From assembly GCA_016303235.1 (NCBI GenBank), contig JAEDMB010000102.1, positions 1 through 6,973 of the forward strand: DNA of 6,973 nt, in the 5' to 3' direction. The notes under the pieces were generated by a model that was not told the DNA's origin, ran no database searches, and was given only the letters and a program-made list of their open reading frames with translations. The position numbers and the translations under genes were made by a program. Each line of letters starts with the position of its first letter. The first letter of the stretch is position 1. Origin of the DNA: Oscillospiraceae bacterium. Lineage in GTDB: Bacteria; Bacillota; Clostridia; Oscillospirales; Ruminococcaceae. This document shows positions 6,870 to 6,973 of this stretch, one piece after another.

Positions 6870-6881
6870 AAAACACTGAAA
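6842..6881. repeat. Perfect 11-bp inverted repeat before the lipoprotein gene
   Basis: TTTCAGTGTTT (6842-6852) and AAACACTGAAA (6871-6881) are exact reverse complements separated by 18 nt. The right arm touches the AGGAAG ribosome binding site (6881-6886), and two T-G wobble pairs (6841 with 6882, 6840 with 6883) would extend an RNA stem into it. There is no T tract after it, so it is not a terminator. It is either a protein operator or an RNA structure controlling translation. Confidence 0.6.
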
Positions 6882-6894
6882 GGAAGTTCTGACT

Positions 6895-6973
6895 ATGAAA
6901 AAATTTTTAAAGGCTTTTGCAGTTATGATTGTTTTTTCTGTATGCTCGTGCGGAGAAAAAAATACAGAAAATA
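6895..6973 (+). CDS. Start of a small lipoprotein gene, cut by right edge
   Basis: ATG 6895 follows AGGAAG (6881-6886) by 8 nt. Only 26 codons are visible. They encode a lipoprotein signal peptide: a basic start (MKKFLK), a hydrophobic core (AFAVMIVFSV) and a lipobox V16-C17-S18-C19, with C19 the likely lipidated residue. A polar stretch (GEKNTEN) then begins the mature protein. It should be anchored on the outer face of the membrane. The function cannot be told from this fragment. It lies 111 nt after the histidine kinase, beyond a terminator, so it is not in the same basic transcript but could be a target of the regulator. Confidence 0.75.
   Translation, partial: MKKFLKAFAVMIVFSVCSCGEKNTEN

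Noticed and set aside
6842..6881. Inverted repeat read as a second terminator
   Set aside because: The loop is 18 nt, the stem is AT-rich, and no T tract follows; the sequence continues directly into a ribosome binding site.

Overview
This window looks like AT-rich Firmicutes chromosome, most plausibly from an Oscillospiraceae/Ruminococcus-type gut clostridium. The basis is heavy use of ATA, AGA and GGA codons, AGGAG-type ribosome binding sites, a consensus sigma-A promoter, and the protein families present. Taxonomy is inferred from style only. I see no mobile element, tRNA, rRNA or CRISPR array.

Layout. (1) Positions 1-995, minus strand: two genes of a TerY-type signalling cluster. A complete von Willebrand A (vWA, TerY-like) protein is followed 15 nt later by the N-terminal part of a gene running off the left edge, which looks like a PP2C-type phosphatase. 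A near-perfect sigma-A promoter (1051-1079) drives them. (2) Positions 996-1197: a divergent regulatory region. Towards the right-hand operon it holds a direct repeat TTAAGA-N5-TTAAGA (11-bp period), a possible -10 box, and an inverted repeat ATATCAG-N18-CTGATAT. (3) Positions 1198-6783, plus strand: a tight three-gene operon. It encodes a YfhO-family polytopic membrane protein (probable extracytoplasmic glycosyltransferase), an OmpR/PhoB-type response regulator whose ATG overlaps the yfhO stop by 4 nt, and a large multi-pass sensor histidine kinase starting 1 nt after the regulator's stop. An intrinsic terminator follows at 6793-6825. (4) Positions 6826-6973: an 11-bp perfect inverted repeat abutting the ribosome binding site of a small lipoprotein gene cut by the right edge.

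How the genes may work together (inference). The two-component pair probably senses a cell-envelope condition through a large tyrosine-rich outside domain and controls its own operon through the TTAAGA repeat. YfhO proteins in Bacillus and Listeria are known for decorating lipoteichoic acid with sugars from undecaprenyl-phosphate carriers, so the operon may be a self-regulated surface-glycosylation module. The divergent TerY/PP2C genes match the known TerY-phosphatase-kinase association and may be unrelated to the operon. Nothing here proves a wholly new system. The YfhO plus two-component coupling is the most interesting arrangement.
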